From positions 1 through 58,817 of the forward strand of contig DSDF01000089.1 of NCBI GenBank assembly GCA_011048835.1: DNA of 58,817 bases. Direction: 5' to 3'. This DNA comes from Methanoculleus sp. (GTDB taxonomy: Archaea > Halobacteriota > Methanomicrobia > Methanomicrobiales > Methanomicrobiaceae). The notes beneath the pieces are model-generated. The model saw only the letters and a program-made list of their open reading frames with translations, was not told where the DNA came from and made no database searches. Position 1 is the stretch's first letter, and the number at the start of each line of letters is the position of its first letter. Shown here piece after piece: positions 8,598 through 17,987 of the stretch. The position numbers and the translations under genes are program-made.

Positions 8598-9398
8598 TTA
8601 ATACTTGAGATAGAGCTTGCCGTAGATGGTTTCGCCCTTTCTCCGGGGGTGGCGCTCGCCCATGTCGCCCTTGTAGCAGGCGAACCTGCCGCTCACGCCA
8701 TCCACCGCAACATCGACATCCCCGATGTGCTGGAAACCGGGCATCATGACCTCGATATCACCGAAGACATAGATCTCGCCTTCCACCATCTGACCGCCGA
8801 CCTTGCTCTTGGCATCGCCCTTGACAATGATTGTGCCGCCTTCCTGGTGCGTGCCCACGTGGACATCCACATTGCCGTTGACGATGATCTCGCCGCCCCG
8901 CATGAAAGTGCCGATATCGCTGCCGGCATCGCCGGCAACACGGATGACGCCTCCCTGCATGCCGCGCCAGTCGCCGCGGTAGGCTGCGCCGAGATAGTTG
9001 CCGGCGTTGCCCAGCACATTGATCTCGCCGCCGGTCATCCCCATGCCGGCGAATGCATCGGTATCGCCGTTCACGGTGATCGTGCCGCCTTCCATCCAGG
9101 CACCGACATACATGTCGGCATTGCCCTTGACGAGCACGGAGCCTGCGGTCATCTTCATGCCGATGTACTTGACCCGGGAGACGTCGCCGTCGATCACGAC
9201 CTCCGTCTCGGCGGCGGTCGCGCCGCCCTCGCCGGCGACCTCGAAGAACTCACCGAGCGGGTACTGGCTGTTGCCGCAATAGACATGAAGGTCGGCAATC
9301 TCGGCCGCCTTCTTCCCGGCAAATGCATCGGGTTTGATGTTGTCTGCCTCGAGGCGGAGATCGGGAACTTTGATTGGTTTTAAGGTAACTGTCGCCAT
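8598..9398 (-). CDS. fwdC: Formylmethanofuran dehydrogenase subunit C
   Basis: A 266-aa subunit C of formylmethanofuran dehydrogenase, the enzyme that reduces CO2 onto methanofuran in the first step of methanogenesis. The middle is a row of Gly-rich repeats of the form GGxIxVxGDA, the beta-helix fold shared with the glutamate synthase C-terminal domain. It starts MATVTLKPIKVPDL after a GAGGTGA ribosome-binding site. It is the last gene of the ten-gene fwd/hdr operon and is followed by a T7 run. Whether the metal is tungsten (Fwd) or molybdenum (Fmd) cannot be told from this gene. Confidence 0.95.
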   Translation of the reverse strand: MATVTLKPIKVPDLRLEADNIKPDAFAGKKAAEIADLHVYCGNSQYPLGEFFEVAGEGGATAAETEVVIDGDVSRVKYIGMKMTAGSVLVKGNADMYVGAWMEGGTITVNGDTDAFAGMGMTGGEINVLGNAGNYLGAAYRGDWRGMQGGVIRVAGDAGSDIGTFMRGGEIIVNGNVDVHVGTHQEGGTIIVKGDAKSKVGGQMVEGEIYVFGDIEVMMPGFQHIGDVDVAVDGVSGRFACYKGDMGERHPRRKGETIYGKLYLKY

Positions 9399-9410
9399 AT
9401 CTCGTTCACC

Positions 9411-11129
9411 TCACTGGGTTGCGTCCACCTCGATCACGTACGGGTTCGGCACGTAGTGGTGTGCGTACACCTCGTAGTTGGCCAGATTCACGGAATAGTA
9501 CCGCTTGAACTTCTCGGCGATGTCGCGCTCCACCTGCGGGTTCTCGTTGACCTTGCAGTCCACCCAGAAGGTGCGCTTGTTGCCGTTGCTGACGACCTGG
9601 CCGTCTTTGACCACGATCTCGCCGCCCTTGATGAGGTACCGGGCGTTGGAGAACGCACGCTCAATGTCTTCGGGATCCTCCGATGTCTCGGGGTTGTACG
9701 GGTACACCGCCACATCGCCCTCCATACCGGGCTTGAGCGATCCGAACATGTTTGCAAGACCGAGCGCTTTGGCCGGTCCGGCACGGGTCATCTGGGCGAG
9801 CTCGAAGAGGGTGATCTCGCGGTCGATCTCGCCGATGTAGCAGCGGTCACGGACACTGTCGCCGTACTTGAGCACATTGTCGAGCATGTCCTCGCGTGCC
9901 GCCTTGCTCATCAGCCACTTGTACACCCGCGGGTAGCGGATGAACGGTCCCGCGTTCGGGTGGTCGGTGGTGATGAAGGTCCGCATGGGGTCCTTGGAAA
10001 AGAGACCGAGTTCGATGCCGATCGCCCACTGCGCCCCTGCGATGAAGGTCTTGGGGCTGTAGATGTAGGGCACGACACCTGCTGCCGTCTCCAGCTCCAC
10101 ATCGGTGTTGACCCATTTCAAGTGGTTCAGCTCGGTGAGGTGGTGCTCGAACGGCCCGTCCGCCGTCATGGTGGTGGTCTCATCGAGGGTCACCACGCCG
10201 AGGTCGAAGGTGATGTTGTCCTGTGAGTTGACGTACTCCGCCACTTCCTTCGATTTGGACTCGAAGCTCTTGGAGGCATACGACTCCCCCCCGTAGGAGT
10301 GGAACTGCAGGTGGGTGTGGTGCAGCACCTGCTCGCGGCCGAACTCATTGCGCGGCGCAATGCCCTCCGCCTGTTTGAGCGTATCGAGCGTCACCGTATA
10401 GTTGCCGGGCTCGCCGAGCGAGTTGGAGTGCACGTGCATGCAGTGCGGCAGCCCGAGGTACTCGTTTGCCTCGATGAGGCCCCGCACGATCTGGGCGGGG
10501 GTAACGTCGAAGTAGGGCACCGGGTCGTTGACCGTGGGACAGTTCAGCCCCCAGCCCCATGCTTCGGTGCCGCCGGGGTTGACGACTTTGACGCCGTACC
10601 CGCGGGTCATCCGCATCAGCCAGGCAATGTAGGATGCGGTGTTCTCGATCTCCTTGTTCTTGAGGTACTCAAGGACAAACCAGTTGTTGCCGAACACCGG
10701 GAGCGCTCCCTCATCGATGATGGGGGTGTCGCGGATCTCCTCGTGGACGTGGCGTGCGTAGAGCGGAGGCATCGCGGCCTCCATCACGAACCCGAATCCC
10801 ATCCGGGCATAGTCATAGCCGGTTCTCAGGACGGTCGGGACGGAGAACCCGCCTTCCATCCTCTTGATGCCAGCCTGCGGCGTTGCCCGGAAGAGCTTGT
10901 CCTCGGGCCGGAAGTTCCTGCCCACGCAGACCTTCGGTCCGGCAACATGGGCATGGATATCGACCGCACCGGCCATGACCGTCATGCCGGACGCGTCGAT
11001 CTCGGCGGGGTTGCTCAGGGCGGAGGTCTCGACCATCTTGCCGTCCTTGACGGCGACATCGGTCCTGTCGCCCTTGATTCCGAGGACGGGATCGTAGACG
11101 AACCCGTTCTTGATGAGATATTCTGCCAT
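9411..11129 (-). CDS. fwdA: Formylmethanofuran dehydrogenase subunit A
   Basis: A 572-aa amidohydrolase-family subunit that condenses formate, passed through an internal tunnel, with methanofuran at a dinuclear zinc site. The metal-binding HAH of VDIHAHVAGPKVC lies near residue 58. The segment CMHVHSNSLGEPGNY supplies further His ligands. Start MAEYLIKNGFVYDP is typical. It lies four bases after fwdB and 12 bases before fwdC, in the order D-B-A-C seen in many methanogens. Length is normal. Confidence 0.97.
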   Translation of the reverse strand: MAEYLIKNGFVYDPVLGIKGDRTDVAVKDGKMVETSALSNPAEIDASGMTVMAGAVDIHAHVAGPKVCVGRNFRPEDKLFRATPQAGIKRMEGGFSVPTVLRTGYDYARMGFGFVMEAAMPPLYARHVHEEIRDTPIIDEGALPVFGNNWFVLEYLKNKEIENTASYIAWLMRMTRGYGVKVVNPGGTEAWGWGLNCPTVNDPVPYFDVTPAQIVRGLIEANEYLGLPHCMHVHSNSLGEPGNYTVTLDTLKQAEGIAPRNEFGREQVLHHTHLQFHSYGGESYASKSFESKSKEVAEYVNSQDNITFDLGVVTLDETTTMTADGPFEHHLTELNHLKWVNTDVELETAAGVVPYIYSPKTFIAGAQWAIGIELGLFSKDPMRTFITTDHPNAGPFIRYPRVYKWLMSKAAREDMLDNVLKYGDSVRDRCYIGEIDREITLFELAQMTRAGPAKALGLANMFGSLKPGMEGDVAVYPYNPETSEDPEDIERAFSNARYLIKGGEIVVKDGQVVSNGNKRTFWVDCKVNENPQVERDIAEKFKRYYSVNLANYEVYAHHYVPNPYVIEVDATQ

Positions 11130-11133
11130 TGTA

Positions 11134-12447
11134 TCACGCCCCCTTCAGTTCCCTGACGCGTGCGGTCACGCGCTCGAGGAATTCGAGATCCGTCAGCATT
11201 CCCTCGGGCGGGTCGACCACCTTGCGGCACTCGATCGGCACATTGTCCATACGGTAGGCGCAGCCGCCCGTCTCGACGCCCACAAATGCGACCGGGACGT
11301 GCAGCTTGCACACCGCCGTCGTCGGGGTGAGGTGCGGGTCGATACAGATGGACGGCAGGTCCCAGATCTTTTTCACCGAACTGTTCGGGAAGTGTGCGCC
11401 GGGGTCGCTGCCGATCACGAAGACCGCATCCACCTCGTCCCGGACCAGCAGGTCGTTGGAGGTGGTGTCGCCGGGGTTGTAGCGTGCAAAGCCCCGGGAG
11501 AGGTCGAGTGCGAACGGGAACCCGTGCAGCCATCCCCAGACCTCGCCCGAGCCGGTCACGTTGTAGTGGCCCCGCATGGGCATAATGTTCCATTTCGTGT
11601 ATTCGTTCAGGTCCCGGGTCACGCAAATGGCCTGGTCGATGTTGTGGTTCTTCGAGAGCGACTGGGTAACGCCCATCCCGAAGAAAATGATCCCGAAGCG
11701 GCCTGATTTCATGATATCGGCAACCTCGTAGATGGTTTTCTTCGGAATGCCCGCAACGGTGTCGGGGAGCCATTCGCCCTTGAACGCCACGCGCAGCGCC
11801 GTCAGGAGTTCGTAGTCGCGGCCCTGCTCGACCTGCAGGTGAATGTCCGCGGTCTTTGCGGTATCGGTGACCCTCGGGTCAACGACGACCATTTTGCGTC
11901 CCTTCGCTCCCTTCCCGGTAAAGAAGCCGCGGGGGAAGATGGAGTAGCGGGACATGTGCCGCGGGTGGGCATGCGCAGGGTTGCAACCCCAGAACACGAT
12001 GCGGTCCGCACGGTTCAGGATTTCGCCGAGCGTACACGAGGGCACGCCGACGTCCTGCACCGCAATGAGGGTCGTACCGTGGCAGACCGTGGCGGTGTTG
12101 TCCATCACGGCGCCCACCATCTCGCCGATCTCCGTGCCGATGGCCTGCGCCTCGCAGTTCGTGGAACTCCACCCGTACATCAGTGGTTTTCGTGCGGCGG
12201 CAAGCGTTGTTGCGGTATACTCCACCGCTTCATCGTAGGAGATCTCCTTCCAGCTGCCGTCTTCCTGCTTCATGCGCGGGCGGGTCACCCGGTCTTTGGC
12301 CTGGGAATGAAGGAACTTCTCGGCACCGATGGCACAGGCGTTGTACACCTCGAGGATCTTCGTGCCGTCGTCACTCACGCCCACCTCAAGGTCGTCACAG
12401 AGCGTTCCGCAGAACGGGCAGACGACGTCCGTTACAAGTTTTGCCAT
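11134..12447 (-). CDS. fwdB: Formylmethanofuran dehydrogenase subunit B (molybdopterin catalytic subunit)
   Basis: A 437-aa catalytic subunit that reduces CO2 to formate at a bis-pyranopterin tungsten or molybdenum centre. An N-terminal 4Fe-4S motif, VVCPFCGTLCDDLEV, precedes the molybdopterin fold. The metal-ligand position reads DNTATVCHGTT, and the codon is TGC, so this is the cysteine form and not a selenocysteine form. Its start shares one base with the fwdD stop (TAATG), indicating coupled translation. Size is standard. Confidence 0.97.
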   Translation of the reverse strand: MAKLVTDVVCPFCGTLCDDLEVGVSDDGTKILEVYNACAIGAEKFLHSQAKDRVTRPRMKQEDGSWKEISYDEAVEYTATTLAAARKPLMYGWSSTNCEAQAIGTEIGEMVGAVMDNTATVCHGTTLIAVQDVGVPSCTLGEILNRADRIVFWGCNPAHAHPRHMSRYSIFPRGFFTGKGAKGRKMVVVDPRVTDTAKTADIHLQVEQGRDYELLTALRVAFKGEWLPDTVAGIPKKTIYEVADIMKSGRFGIIFFGMGVTQSLSKNHNIDQAICVTRDLNEYTKWNIMPMRGHYNVTGSGEVWGWLHGFPFALDLSRGFARYNPGDTTSNDLLVRDEVDAVFVIGSDPGAHFPNSSVKKIWDLPSICIDPHLTPTTAVCKLHVPVAFVGVETGGCAYRMDNVPIECRKVVDPPEGMLTDLEFLERVTARVRELKGA

Positions 12448-12848
12448 TACAATTCACCCCGGCATGCTTTCGTAACAAGCGTCAGGGAATCCCATATGGG
12501 CTCGCCTTTCGCCTCTTCAACCTCAACGGGGGTGCCTTTGAACGTAGGCATCCCGGTGGAATACGTATTCGGATTCACCACCATGTTTGCCCATGGACCC
12601 ATGGGAATCCACCCGAGGCCCGGGTGCGGGCCCTGGGTAGCATCCACCGCTTTCACCACAACGCTCCCGTACTCGCTGGTCACACGAACGTTCGTGTTCC
12701 GGTAGACTCCAAGTTTTTTAAAGTCTTCGGGGTCCAGCTCAATAATCCCGCAGGCGGCGGTGTAGGCGGGTTTTTCCTTCCCGCCTTCCATGGACACCCC
12801 CTGCTGGATGGTGCGCCCGGTGATCAGGTTCAACTTAATTTTTGGCAC
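12447..12848 (-). CDS. fwdD: Formylmethanofuran dehydrogenase subunit D
   Basis: A 133-aa protein with the molybdopterin-dinucleotide-binding fold; in Fwd it completes the metal cofactor site with FwdB. It starts MPKIKLNLITGRTIQQGVSM, matching the family's N-terminus. It lies between mvhD and fwdB and overlaps fwdB by one base. Length is normal. Confidence 0.94.
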   Translation of the reverse strand: MPKIKLNLITGRTIQQGVSMEGGKEKPAYTAACGIIELDPEDFKKLGVYRNTNVRVTSEYGSVVVKAVDATQGPHPGLGWIPMGPWANMVVNPNTYSTGMPTFKGTPVEVEEAKGEPIWDSLTLVTKACRGEL

Positions 12849-12862
12849 CGTCTCAACTCCGG

Positions 12863-13285
12863 TTATTTCTCAAATTGTTTGAGCGGGCTCGGGCCAAGTT
12901 CTTTGACGGTCTTGACAACGTCCTCGACCACTCCTGCCCACTTGGCACCCTCTGACGCGGACACGAAGGTCATCCTGATGCGTTTGTCGTCAAATCCGAT
13001 GTTTTTGAGGATGTTCTTGACAAGGAACATGCGTTTTGCAGCCTTGTAGTTGCCCTCAAGGTAGTGGCAGTCACCGAAGTGACAACCGGAGATGAGCACG
13101 CCGTCGGCGCCGTCCTGGAACGCTTTCATGATGAAGAGCGGGTCAATACGGCCGGTGCACATCACACGGACAGTACGGATGTCGGGCGGGTACTGCATGC
13201 GGGCTCCGCCTGCGAGGTCGGCTCCTGCGTAACTGCACCAGTTACAGATGATTGCAATGATTTTCGGGTTCCACTCTTCTGCCAT
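12863..13285 (-). CDS. mvhD: F420-non-reducing hydrogenase iron-sulfur subunit D
   Basis: A 140-aa MvhD with the 2Fe-2S cysteine pattern: ICNWCSYAGADLAGGAR near the N-terminus, a central VMCTGRIDP and GCHFGDCHYLEGN. MvhD passes electrons from an electron donor enzyme to HdrA for flavin-based bifurcation. Its start overlaps the hdrA stop by one base. No mvhA or mvhG hydrogenase genes lie beside it, so the electron donor must be encoded elsewhere; known alternatives in this order are formate dehydrogenase and F420-reducing hydrogenase. Confidence 0.95.
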   Translation of the reverse strand: MAEEWNPKIIAIICNWCSYAGADLAGGARMQYPPDIRTVRVMCTGRIDPLFIMKAFQDGADGVLISGCHFGDCHYLEGNYKAAKRMFLVKNILKNIGFDDKRIRMTFVSASEGAKWAGVVEDVVKTVKELGPSPLKQFEK

Positions 13286-15297
13286 TACTGTTCACCTCCA
13301 AGGAGGAACGCATCGATCTGTGCGACGATCTGCGGGGTGGTGAAGTGCTGCATGTGAATTGCGCCGCCCGGACAGAATCCGCCGCAGGTGCCGCAGCCCT
13401 TACACTTGGCCTCGGTGACCTCCATGACCTTCCTGCCGTCCTTCTCGACCAGCGCAAGGGCCGAGTACGGGCAGAGGTTCACGCACATGCCGCAACCGGC
13501 ACACAGTTCTTCATTGCACTGCGCAAAGTAGGGCTCCAGCTCCACTTCTCCCCGGTGAATGGGGATGCTGGCTGCGGATGCCGCTCCTTCGGCCTGCGCA
13601 ACAGTGTCCGGAATATCTTTCGGACCCTGGCAGACACCGGCGAGGAATACACCGGCAGTGGTGGTCCCGCAGGGGTTGAGCTTCGGGTGCGCCTCGAGCA
13701 TCCAGCCGTCCTGCGAACAGGAGACACCGAAGAGCTTGCGCACGGCGTCCGCACCGGTAGTGGGCTGCACCGCGGAGGCGAGCACGACCATGTCGACCTC
13801 GAGGTCGATGGGACGTTGCAGGAGCGTGTCCTCGGTGAAGACGTGCAGGTTCTTGGTGACCGGGTCCTCGAGGATGTTGGCGACCCTGCCGCGGATGAAC
13901 TTTGCCCCCTCATCCTGGATACGGTAGTAGAACTCCTCGTACATCTTACCGAAGGAACGGATGTCCATGTAGAGAAGATACGGTTGTGCGCCGGGGATCT
14001 TTTCGATGATCTGGTGGGCGTGCTTGAGCGAGTACATGCAGCAAAACCGGGAACAGTAGGGCTTGCCCACGCCGGTGTTGTCACGCGAACCCGCACAGAG
14101 CACGAACGCGACCTTCTTCGGCGTCTCGCCGTCGGAGGGGCGCACCAGGTGGCCGCCGGTCGGGCCGGAGGCACAGATGAGGCGCTCGAATTCGAGACCG
14201 GTGATGACGTTCTCGTACTTCTTGTAGCCCCACTCGGTCTTGTTCTCGATGGGGAAGAGGTCGTAGCCGGTTGCGAGGATGGCGGTGCCGACCTTGACCT
14301 TGATGAGCTCGTCGACCATCTCGAGGTCGATTGCCTTCTTCTCGCCGCAGGCCTCCACGCAGAGGCCGCACTTGATGCAGGTGTTGAAGTCGACGGTGTA
14401 GAGGTTGGGCACGACCTGCGGATGGTAGATGTAGATCGCCTTGCGCGGCGCCATCTCAAACTCGAACTCGTTTCCTTTGATGACCGGACACACTTCGACA
14501 CAGTCGCCGCACCCGTTGCACCCGCCGCCGACGATGCCTCGTGCTTCTGCCTCGTCGGGGGTGAGGACGCCGCGTGCCTTTTTCCGGAGCGTGATTTCGA
14601 AGTTGCCGATATATCCCTCGACCTCCGCAACTTCGGTATAGGTCATCAGCTCGATGTTTTCATTCCTGCCCACATCGACCATCTTCGGGGTGAGGATGCA
14701 CTGCGAACAGTCGAGGGTCGGGAAGGTCTTGTCGAGCTGGGACATGCGGCCGCCGATCGTCGGCGAGCGCTCGATGAGGTAGGTCTTGATGCCTGCATTG
14801 CCCAGGTCGAGGGCCGCCTGCATACCGGCGACACCGCCTCCGACCACCATGGCGGCATGCTCCACCGGGACGCTCTTGGGGATGAGGTCCTCGAGGAGCG
14901 AGGCCTTGGCAACAGCAATCCGCACGGCATCCTTGGCCTTTTCGGTCGCTCCCTCGCGGTCATGCATGTGGACCCACGAGTTCTGCTCACGGATATTTGC
15001 CATCTCGAACCGGAACGGGTTCAGTCCGCCCACTTTCGTGGCCATCCTGAAGGTCGGTTCGTGGAGACGGGGGGAGCATGCAGCGACGACCGTACCGGTA
15101 AGATCGTGCTCCTTGATGGCGTCGGTGATCATCGTCTGTCCCGGCGTGGAGCAGACATACTGGTAGTCATCAGCATGCACAACGTTGGGCAGCGTCCTTG
15201 CGTATTCCTTAACGGCCTCTACATCGATAGAGCCTGCAATATTGGTACCGCAGTGGCACACAAACACGCCGATTCTTGCTTCTTTCTTCTCTGCCAT
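13285..15297 (-). CDS. hdrA: Heterodisulfide reductase subunit A (electron-bifurcating flavoprotein)
   Basis: A 670-aa HdrA that splits electron pairs between CoM-S-S-CoB (through HdrBC) and ferredoxin. The order is an N-terminal GVFVCHCGTNIAG region, an FAD-binding VVGGGVAGMQAALDLG at about 151-166, the DCSQCILTPKM Cys motif near 197-207, two internal 4Fe-4S motifs (CNGCGDCVEVCP, CIKCGLCVEACG) and two more near the C-terminus (about 599-645). A GAGGTG site lies five bases before the ATG. It sits between hdrB and mvhD in the fused fwd/hdr operon. Length is standard. Confidence 0.97.
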   Translation of the reverse strand: MAEKKEARIGVFVCHCGTNIAGSIDVEAVKEYARTLPNVVHADDYQYVCSTPGQTMITDAIKEHDLTGTVVAACSPRLHEPTFRMATKVGGLNPFRFEMANIREQNSWVHMHDREGATEKAKDAVRIAVAKASLLEDLIPKSVPVEHAAMVVGGGVAGMQAALDLGNAGIKTYLIERSPTIGGRMSQLDKTFPTLDCSQCILTPKMVDVGRNENIELMTYTEVAEVEGYIGNFEITLRKKARGVLTPDEAEARGIVGGGCNGCGDCVEVCPVIKGNEFEFEMAPRKAIYIYHPQVVPNLYTVDFNTCIKCGLCVEACGEKKAIDLEMVDELIKVKVGTAILATGYDLFPIENKTEWGYKKYENVITGLEFERLICASGPTGGHLVRPSDGETPKKVAFVLCAGSRDNTGVGKPYCSRFCCMYSLKHAHQIIEKIPGAQPYLLYMDIRSFGKMYEEFYYRIQDEGAKFIRGRVANILEDPVTKNLHVFTEDTLLQRPIDLEVDMVVLASAVQPTTGADAVRKLFGVSCSQDGWMLEAHPKLNPCGTTTAGVFLAGVCQGPKDIPDTVAQAEGAASAASIPIHRGEVELEPYFAQCNEELCAGCGMCVNLCPYSALALVEKDGRKVMEVTEAKCKGCGTCGGFCPGGAIHMQHFTTPQIVAQIDAFLLGGEQ

Positions 15298-15308
15298 TTT
15301 TGCACCTC

Positions 15309-16199
15309 TTACAGGATCTTCTCCAGGAACGGGGTAACGTCAACGGCATGCAGATCGAGCGCCAGTTCGTCCGGGCTCATGCCCTGCGCAAGACCGAGCA
15401 GCTCGTTGTAGTGCAGCACGGGCAGGCCGTATTTGATCCCGAACTTCTCCTCGATCTCGATCTGACCGCGGTCGTACTGCAGCTGGCAGAACGGACAGAC
15501 CTCGGTCAGGGCGTCTGCACCGACTTCCTGCAGGTTGATCATCTTTTCGTTGGTGATGTCGAGCGAGTGCTCGAGGTCGAACCCGCGGACACCGCCGCCG
15601 GCACCGCAGCACTGCATCTTGTTCCGGTACTGCACGGGCTCGGCACCGAGCGCCGCGACGAGCTCCTCGATCCACATGGGGTGGTCGGTGTCGCCGAAGT
15701 GGCGCTCTTTGCGCGGCTTCATCAGGTGGCAGCCGTAGTGCACCGCGATCTTGGTGTCGCTGAGCGGGCGGGTGACCGACTCGCGGATCTTGTCCACACC
15801 GCAGATCTTGGGATCGTAGTAGAGCTCGGCAAGGTGCCATACGTCGATCGAGCCCTTGTACTCCATATCGATCTCTTTGAGCACTTCGTTGACGCCGTCA
15901 CGCAGCTCGTCGTTGTGCTTGAGGATGTGGTTGACCTCATAGATGGACTTGTAGCACCCGTTGCAGATGAGAGCGATGTCCCGGTCCATCTGCTCGGCGA
16001 GCACCACGTTGCGTGCCGCCATGGCGTACCAGATGTTTAAGTCGATGGACCCGAACGCACCCGGGGCAGGACAGCAGCTGGCACCCTCAAGCGGAAGGAG
16101 TTTGATGCCCACTTTTTCGCTTGTCTTGATGGATGCAGCCTCACAGCCGGGATAGCGGTTCGGTGCGATGCATCCGAGGAAAAATGCATATTCGTGCAT
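15309..16199 (-). CDS. hdrB: Heterodisulfide reductase subunit B
   Basis: A 296-aa catalytic subunit carrying the two CCG-type domains whose noncubane 4Fe-4S clusters cleave the CoM-CoB heterodisulfide. Visible motifs are GASCCPAPG with CNGCYKS, and MQCCGAGGGVRG with CPFCQLQ. I start at MHEYAFFLGCIAPNRYPG (16199) because the GGTGA ribosome-binding site fits this ATG better than the GTG nine bases upstream, and because family members begin MKYAFFLGC. It follows hdrC almost directly. Confidence 0.96.
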   Translation of the reverse strand: MHEYAFFLGCIAPNRYPGCEAASIKTSEKVGIKLLPLEGASCCPAPGAFGSIDLNIWYAMAARNVVLAEQMDRDIALICNGCYKSIYEVNHILKHNDELRDGVNEVLKEIDMEYKGSIDVWHLAELYYDPKICGVDKIRESVTRPLSDTKIAVHYGCHLMKPRKERHFGDTDHPMWIEELVAALGAEPVQYRNKMQCCGAGGGVRGFDLEHSLDITNEKMINLQEVGADALTEVCPFCQLQYDRGQIEIEEKFGIKYGLPVLHYNELLGLAQGMSPDELALDLHAVDVTPFLEKIL

Positions 16200-16204
16200 T
16201 GTAT

Positions 16205-16786
16205 TCACTCACCTTCCGAAAGGATCTTGTCCGCACGGTCCTTGAGGCCATAGTGGTCGATGATTGCCTTGATCCCCTCGATGTACTCGGGGAACCCGTG
16301 GGTCGTCGGGGGCTCTGCTTCGAGTCCCAGCTTCACGCGTGCCGCCCGGTTGACATCGTTGTTGGGTACACCGTGGCCGGTCGTGTAGATCGCCTGCACG
16401 GTCTTGAGGAAGTTCCTCGGCACGATATCCCTGCGTGCCGCAAGGTTGCGCATTGCCATGATAACGTCGGTCGGTGCGATATCACGCGGACAGCGGTCTG
16501 TACACGAATAACAGGTGGTACAGAGCCAGAGGTCCGGGTCGGTCAGTGCCTCATCCTCGAGTCCGAGCACCGCACGCCGCATGAACAGCCGGATGCGGTA
16601 GGAACTGCGGGGCGCGGAGGGGCACGAGCCGGTGCAGGTCCCGCACTGGTAGCACATGTGGGCGATGGTGCGGCCGATCTTCTCCACCTCTTTGGTGAAG
16701 TCGCGGTTTGTGTCGTCGCTGTAGTAATACCGGTCCTTGAGTTTCGCCTCAAGCGACGGGTTTCCGTAATTCTTTTCCATTGCCAT
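16205..16786 (-). CDS. hdrC: Heterodisulfide reductase subunit C
   Basis: A 193-aa iron-sulfur subunit that passes electrons from HdrA to HdrB. Two 4Fe-4S motifs are seen, CYQCGTCTGSCP and CTTCYSCTDRCP. The start MAMEKNYGNPSLEAK has a GAGGTG site five bases upstream. It stands between fwdF and hdrB. Length and motif spacing are normal for cytosolic HdrC. Confidence 0.96.
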   Translation of the reverse strand: MAMEKNYGNPSLEAKLKDRYYYSDDTNRDFTKEVEKIGRTIAHMCYQCGTCTGSCPSAPRSSYRIRLFMRRAVLGLEDEALTDPDLWLCTTCYSCTDRCPRDIAPTDVIMAMRNLAARRDIVPRNFLKTVQAIYTTGHGVPNNDVNRAARVKLGLEAEPPTTHGFPEYIEGIKAIIDHYGLKDRADKILSEGE

Positions 16787-16795
16787 TTCAACACC

Positions 16796-17962
16796 TCACG
16801 CCTTTTCCTCAACCACTTTGAGTTCGACCTCGCCAGGCGGGACCGCTTCCTTGACCCGGGACGTTCTCGGGGTGCAGAGTTTCTCTTTGATCCGGTTGAA
16901 CAGATCCGTCTCTTTGCCCTTGATGCGGATACCGGTCCGCTTCAGGGTGATGATATCCTCACCCGGGCATGCATTCACGCATGCGCCGCAGAGGATGCAG
17001 AAGTCCTTGTTGACAGCAATCTTCTCCTCGATGGCGCCCTTCATCTCCCCGGCAGGGAGAGGCGACGGGAGATAGATCGCATTCGCGGGGCAGATCTCGA
17101 CACAGGTCGAACAACCTGCAGGACATTTTTCGGCGTCGAATTCGATATCGCCCTCAAAAATCTTCTCAACAGTGATTGCCTCGGTCGGGCAGTTGATCGC
17201 ACACCAGCGGCAGGTGCAGCAGTTCTCGTCCATGATCTCGACGCTGCCGTCGAGTTTCGACGAGGTTACTTCGCGCTCAACGGTGATTGCATCCTCGGGG
17301 CATGCCTCGACGCAGACCTGACAGGCGTCACAGAGTTTCTCGTCCCAGACGACTTCGCCCACGACATTTCCGGACTCCGCCGAAAAGGGCTTGCGGTTGA
17401 CTTCGATTGCAGGACACAGGGCGCCGCAGATGCCGCAGTAGGTACACTTCTCGTCATCGACGACAAACTTCGTCGTGGCGGTCAGGGCTTCCTGCCTCTG
17501 CTTTCCTGCTTCGTCGGTCCCCTCGAACTCGGCGACATTCCTGTCGATCGCGTCGCGGGGGCAGACGTCTTCACAGATGGTACAGCGGACGCATTTTTCG
17601 TCATCCACCTTGGTTACCATATCATACATGGGGAAGCCTTCCTTCTCATGAATGGGAAGGCGCTCTTCACCGTCGATCTTGAGCGTGAGCGCGTTGAAGG
17701 GGCACATGATGACACAGACACCACAGTAGGAACATTTCACCTCGTCAATGTTCACCGGTTCTGCATAATCGATGGCTCCCCTGCGTACGGCTCCCACTGC
17801 TCCAATGGTGATCGCATCTTCAGGGCAGGCTTCCGCGCAAATGCCACATCCAGTACAGGTCTCTGAATTCAGAATCAGATTGTTGGTGTTCTGGAGGAGC
17901 TTCTGCTCCATAATGACATTGACGCCTTCGCGTCTTTTGGAGAATTTTGGGAACAATGCCAT
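16796..17962 (-). CDS. fwdF: Polyferredoxin, formylmethanofuran dehydrogenase subunit F
   Basis: A 388-aa polyferredoxin with eight 4Fe-4S motifs: CTGCGICAEACP, CSYCGVCVIMCP, CVRCTICEDVCP, CTYCGICGALCP, CDACQVCVEACP, CCTCRWCAINCP, a spaced variant CPAGCSTCVEICP, and CILCGACVNACP. Eight motifs match FwdF, which wires Fwd subunits to the electron donor. MvhB polyferredoxin is the alternative, but adjacency to fwdG and location in a fwd operon favour FwdF. A clear C-terminal tail of about 50 residues lacks cysteines. Confidence 0.9.
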   Translation of the reverse strand: MALFPKFSKRREGVNVIMEQKLLQNTNNLILNSETCTGCGICAEACPEDAITIGAVGAVRRGAIDYAEPVNIDEVKCSYCGVCVIMCPFNALTLKIDGEERLPIHEKEGFPMYDMVTKVDDEKCVRCTICEDVCPRDAIDRNVAEFEGTDEAGKQRQEALTATTKFVVDDEKCTYCGICGALCPAIEVNRKPFSAESGNVVGEVVWDEKLCDACQVCVEACPEDAITVEREVTSSKLDGSVEIMDENCCTCRWCAINCPTEAITVEKIFEGDIEFDAEKCPAGCSTCVEICPANAIYLPSPLPAGEMKGAIEEKIAVNKDFCILCGACVNACPGEDIITLKRTGIRIKGKETDLFNRIKEKLCTPRTSRVKEAVPPGEVELKVVEEKA

Positions 17963-17987
17963 AGTTTAACCTCACTCCACTACTACT

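Noticed and set aside
12080-12100. Possible selenocysteine in fwdB, hdrA or mvhD
   Set aside because: The fwdB metal-ligand codon is TGC, and no in-frame TGA interrupts these genes.
13345-15411. 688-codon plus-strand frame opposite hdrA
   Set aside because: hdrA has intact FAD and iron-sulfur motifs; the opposite frame is rich in Arg, Asp, Val and His as expected for a shadow.
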